Assembly: GCA_002423435.1 (NCBI GenBank)
Contig: DIWE01000016.1
Coordinates: forward strand, 1 to 64,000
Direction: 5' to 3'
Length of the DNA stretch: 64,000 nt
From: Clostridiales bacterium UBA6114
GTDB lineage: Bacteria; Bacillota; Clostridia; Oscillospirales; Butyricicoccaceae
Shown: one piece after another, positions 63,426 to 64,000 of the stretch
Position numbering within the stretch: position 1 is the stretch's first letter
How the letters are laid out: each line of letters opens with the position of its first letter
Position numbers and translations under genes: made by a program
Notes under the pieces: generated by a model
The model's database searches: none
What the model saw: the letters and a program-made list of their open reading frames with translations, nothing else
What the model was told of the DNA's origin: nothing

Positions 63426-63447
63426 ATTCCCAGAGATGAGATAAACG

Positions 63448-63634
63448 CCTTCAGGCAGGTCTTCTGGCTTCCCGTCATCCTTTACTCCGCGTCTTCCCGC
63501 CCGTTTTCGGGCAGTGACCGCCGGCGTTTTTGCCGGCTTTCGGATTTTGTCCGGGTTACAGCAGTGGGTGCTGCCCGGGATTTTCACCCGGTTCCCTATT
63601 CTCTCCCGCAAGGGGGAGCACCTGAGACATGACC
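63448..63634 (-). promoter_or_regulatory. Cobalamin riboswitch
   Basis: On the minus strand the core GGGAACCGGGTGAAAATCCC, then GGGCAGCACCCACTGCTGTAAC and finally GAAGCCAGAAGACCTGCCT (the B12-box region) match the cobalamin aptamer in order and spacing. It lies 95-280 bases upstream of metE. Cobalamin binding is expected to switch metE off. Confidence 0.9.
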
Positions 63635-63636
63635 TT

Positions 63637-63666
63637 ATTGTACAGTCTGCCTATGGACTTTGTCAA
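63637..63666 (-). promoter_or_regulatory. Promoter of metE
   Basis: On the minus strand TTGACA and TACAAT with an 18-base spacer, directly before the riboswitch. Confidence 0.7.
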
Positions 63667-63674
63667 ACAATCGC

Positions 63675-63705
63675 GAAAAAAATGCCGGAGGCAAAAGCCC
63701 CCGGC
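63675..63705 (-). terminator. Terminator of nadC
   Basis: On the minus strand GCCGGGGGC and GCCTCCGGC (one mismatch) around TTTT, followed by ATTTTTTT. Separates nadC from metE. Confidence 0.85.
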
Positions 63706-63727
63706 GCGCTTTATCCAGGATAACGTG

Positions 63728-64000
63728 TCAATCAATGAATTTTAAGCTGATGTCCATCGCTTTGATGGTATGCGTCAGCGCACCGATGGAGATCAGGTCG
63801 ACGCCCGTTTCCGCGACCAACCGCAAGTCCCGGTCGCCCATGTTGCCCGACGCCTCGGTAAGCGCCCGATCGCCTATACGTCCGACCGCCTCTTTCATCT
63901 GCTCGTTTGTCATGTTGTCGAGCATGATGATGTCGGCCCGGGCTTCAAGCGCCTGCGAAACCTCGTCGAGATTCGTCGCCTCCACCTCGATTTTCAGCGT
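63728..64000 (-). CDS. nadC: Nicotinate-nucleotide pyrophosphorylase (3' part)
   Basis: The last 90 residues of quinolinate phosphoribosyltransferase; the gene runs past the window end. Marks are KIEVEATNLDEVSQALEARA, ADIIMLDNMTNEQMKEAV, ALTEASGNMGDRDLRLVAET and GVDLISIGALTHTIKAMDIS, all conserved in the NadC barrel (Glu of EASGN, Asp of LDNM). It makes nicotinate mononucleotide from quinolinate in NAD synthesis. Confidence 0.95.
   Translation of the reverse strand, partial: TLKIEVEATNLDEVSQALEARADIIMLDNMTNEQMKEAVGRIGDRALTEASGNMGDRDLRLVAETGVDLISIGALTHTIKAMDISLKFID

Noticed and set aside
1..64000. CRISPR array, rRNA operon, intact transposase or phage structural genes
   Set aside because: No regularly spaced repeats, no rRNA signatures and no intact transposase, integrase or capsid-type genes were seen on either strand.

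Overview
The window reads as a chromosomal segment of an anaerobic, spore-forming, Gram-positive Clostridia member, perhaps of the Oscillospiraceae/Ruminococcaceae type (an inference; no rRNA gene is present). The evidence is a complete Rnf complex in the clostridial order C-D-G-E-A-B, a spoVAC-spoVAD-spoVAE set, two very large S-layer-homology (SLH) surface proteins with signal peptides, T-box and cobalamin riboswitch control, strong AGGAGG-type ribosome sites, frequent TTG/GTG starts, and no outer-membrane genes.

Layout. 1-1.6 kb: an EamA exporter and a cupin. 1.9-15.2 kb: a surface-protein island in which a MalT/LuxR-type ATPase regulator sits between two giant SLH proteins, one with Ig-like, MBG and X2 modules and one with GLUG beta-helix repeats. 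A decayed group II intron lies directly behind the terminator of the second. 15.8-19.4 kb: a two-gene minus-strand cassette, an HD-phosphohydrolase/RyR protein followed by a TIR protein with four internal beta repeats and a leucine-rich C-terminus. It is bordered by a tRNA-Ala-like relic, a truncated ImmA/IrrE gene and a multi-hairpin palindromic element. This is the best candidate here for an undescribed conflict or signalling system. 20.1-24.9 kb: a MocR regulator with PhzF, a PLP aminotransferase, AzlC/AzlD and a cupin; its transporters (MFS, AzlC) are visibly broken.

25-33.5 kb is core: tRNA-Thr, rpsF-ssb-rpsR with an S6:S18-type leader, a MecA-like protein, the rnf operon, a membrane-anchored DUF4015 hydrolase. 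33.7-38.4 kb: MscS, an amino-acid ABC transporter with a perfect palindrome over its promoter, and a GH3/NagZ lipoprotein. 38.7-44.1 kb: xpt with a BMP-type nucleoside ABC transporter, which together make a purine salvage unit. 44.2-52.99 kb: T-box-controlled thrS, a VanW/G5 protein, a DUF975 membrane protein, metG, tatD and the TatD-linked radical SAM gene. 53.1-60.3 kb: an orphan histidine kinase, gap, a TPR-LRR protein, the spoVA genes (with a 274-bp inverted-repeat element between spoVAC and spoVAD) and a thioesterase. The end carries tRNA-Leu, a small membrane protein, metE under a cobalamin riboswitch with a visible RBS switch, and the 3' part of nadC.

All assignments come from reading motifs by eye. 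No database search or folding calculation was run.
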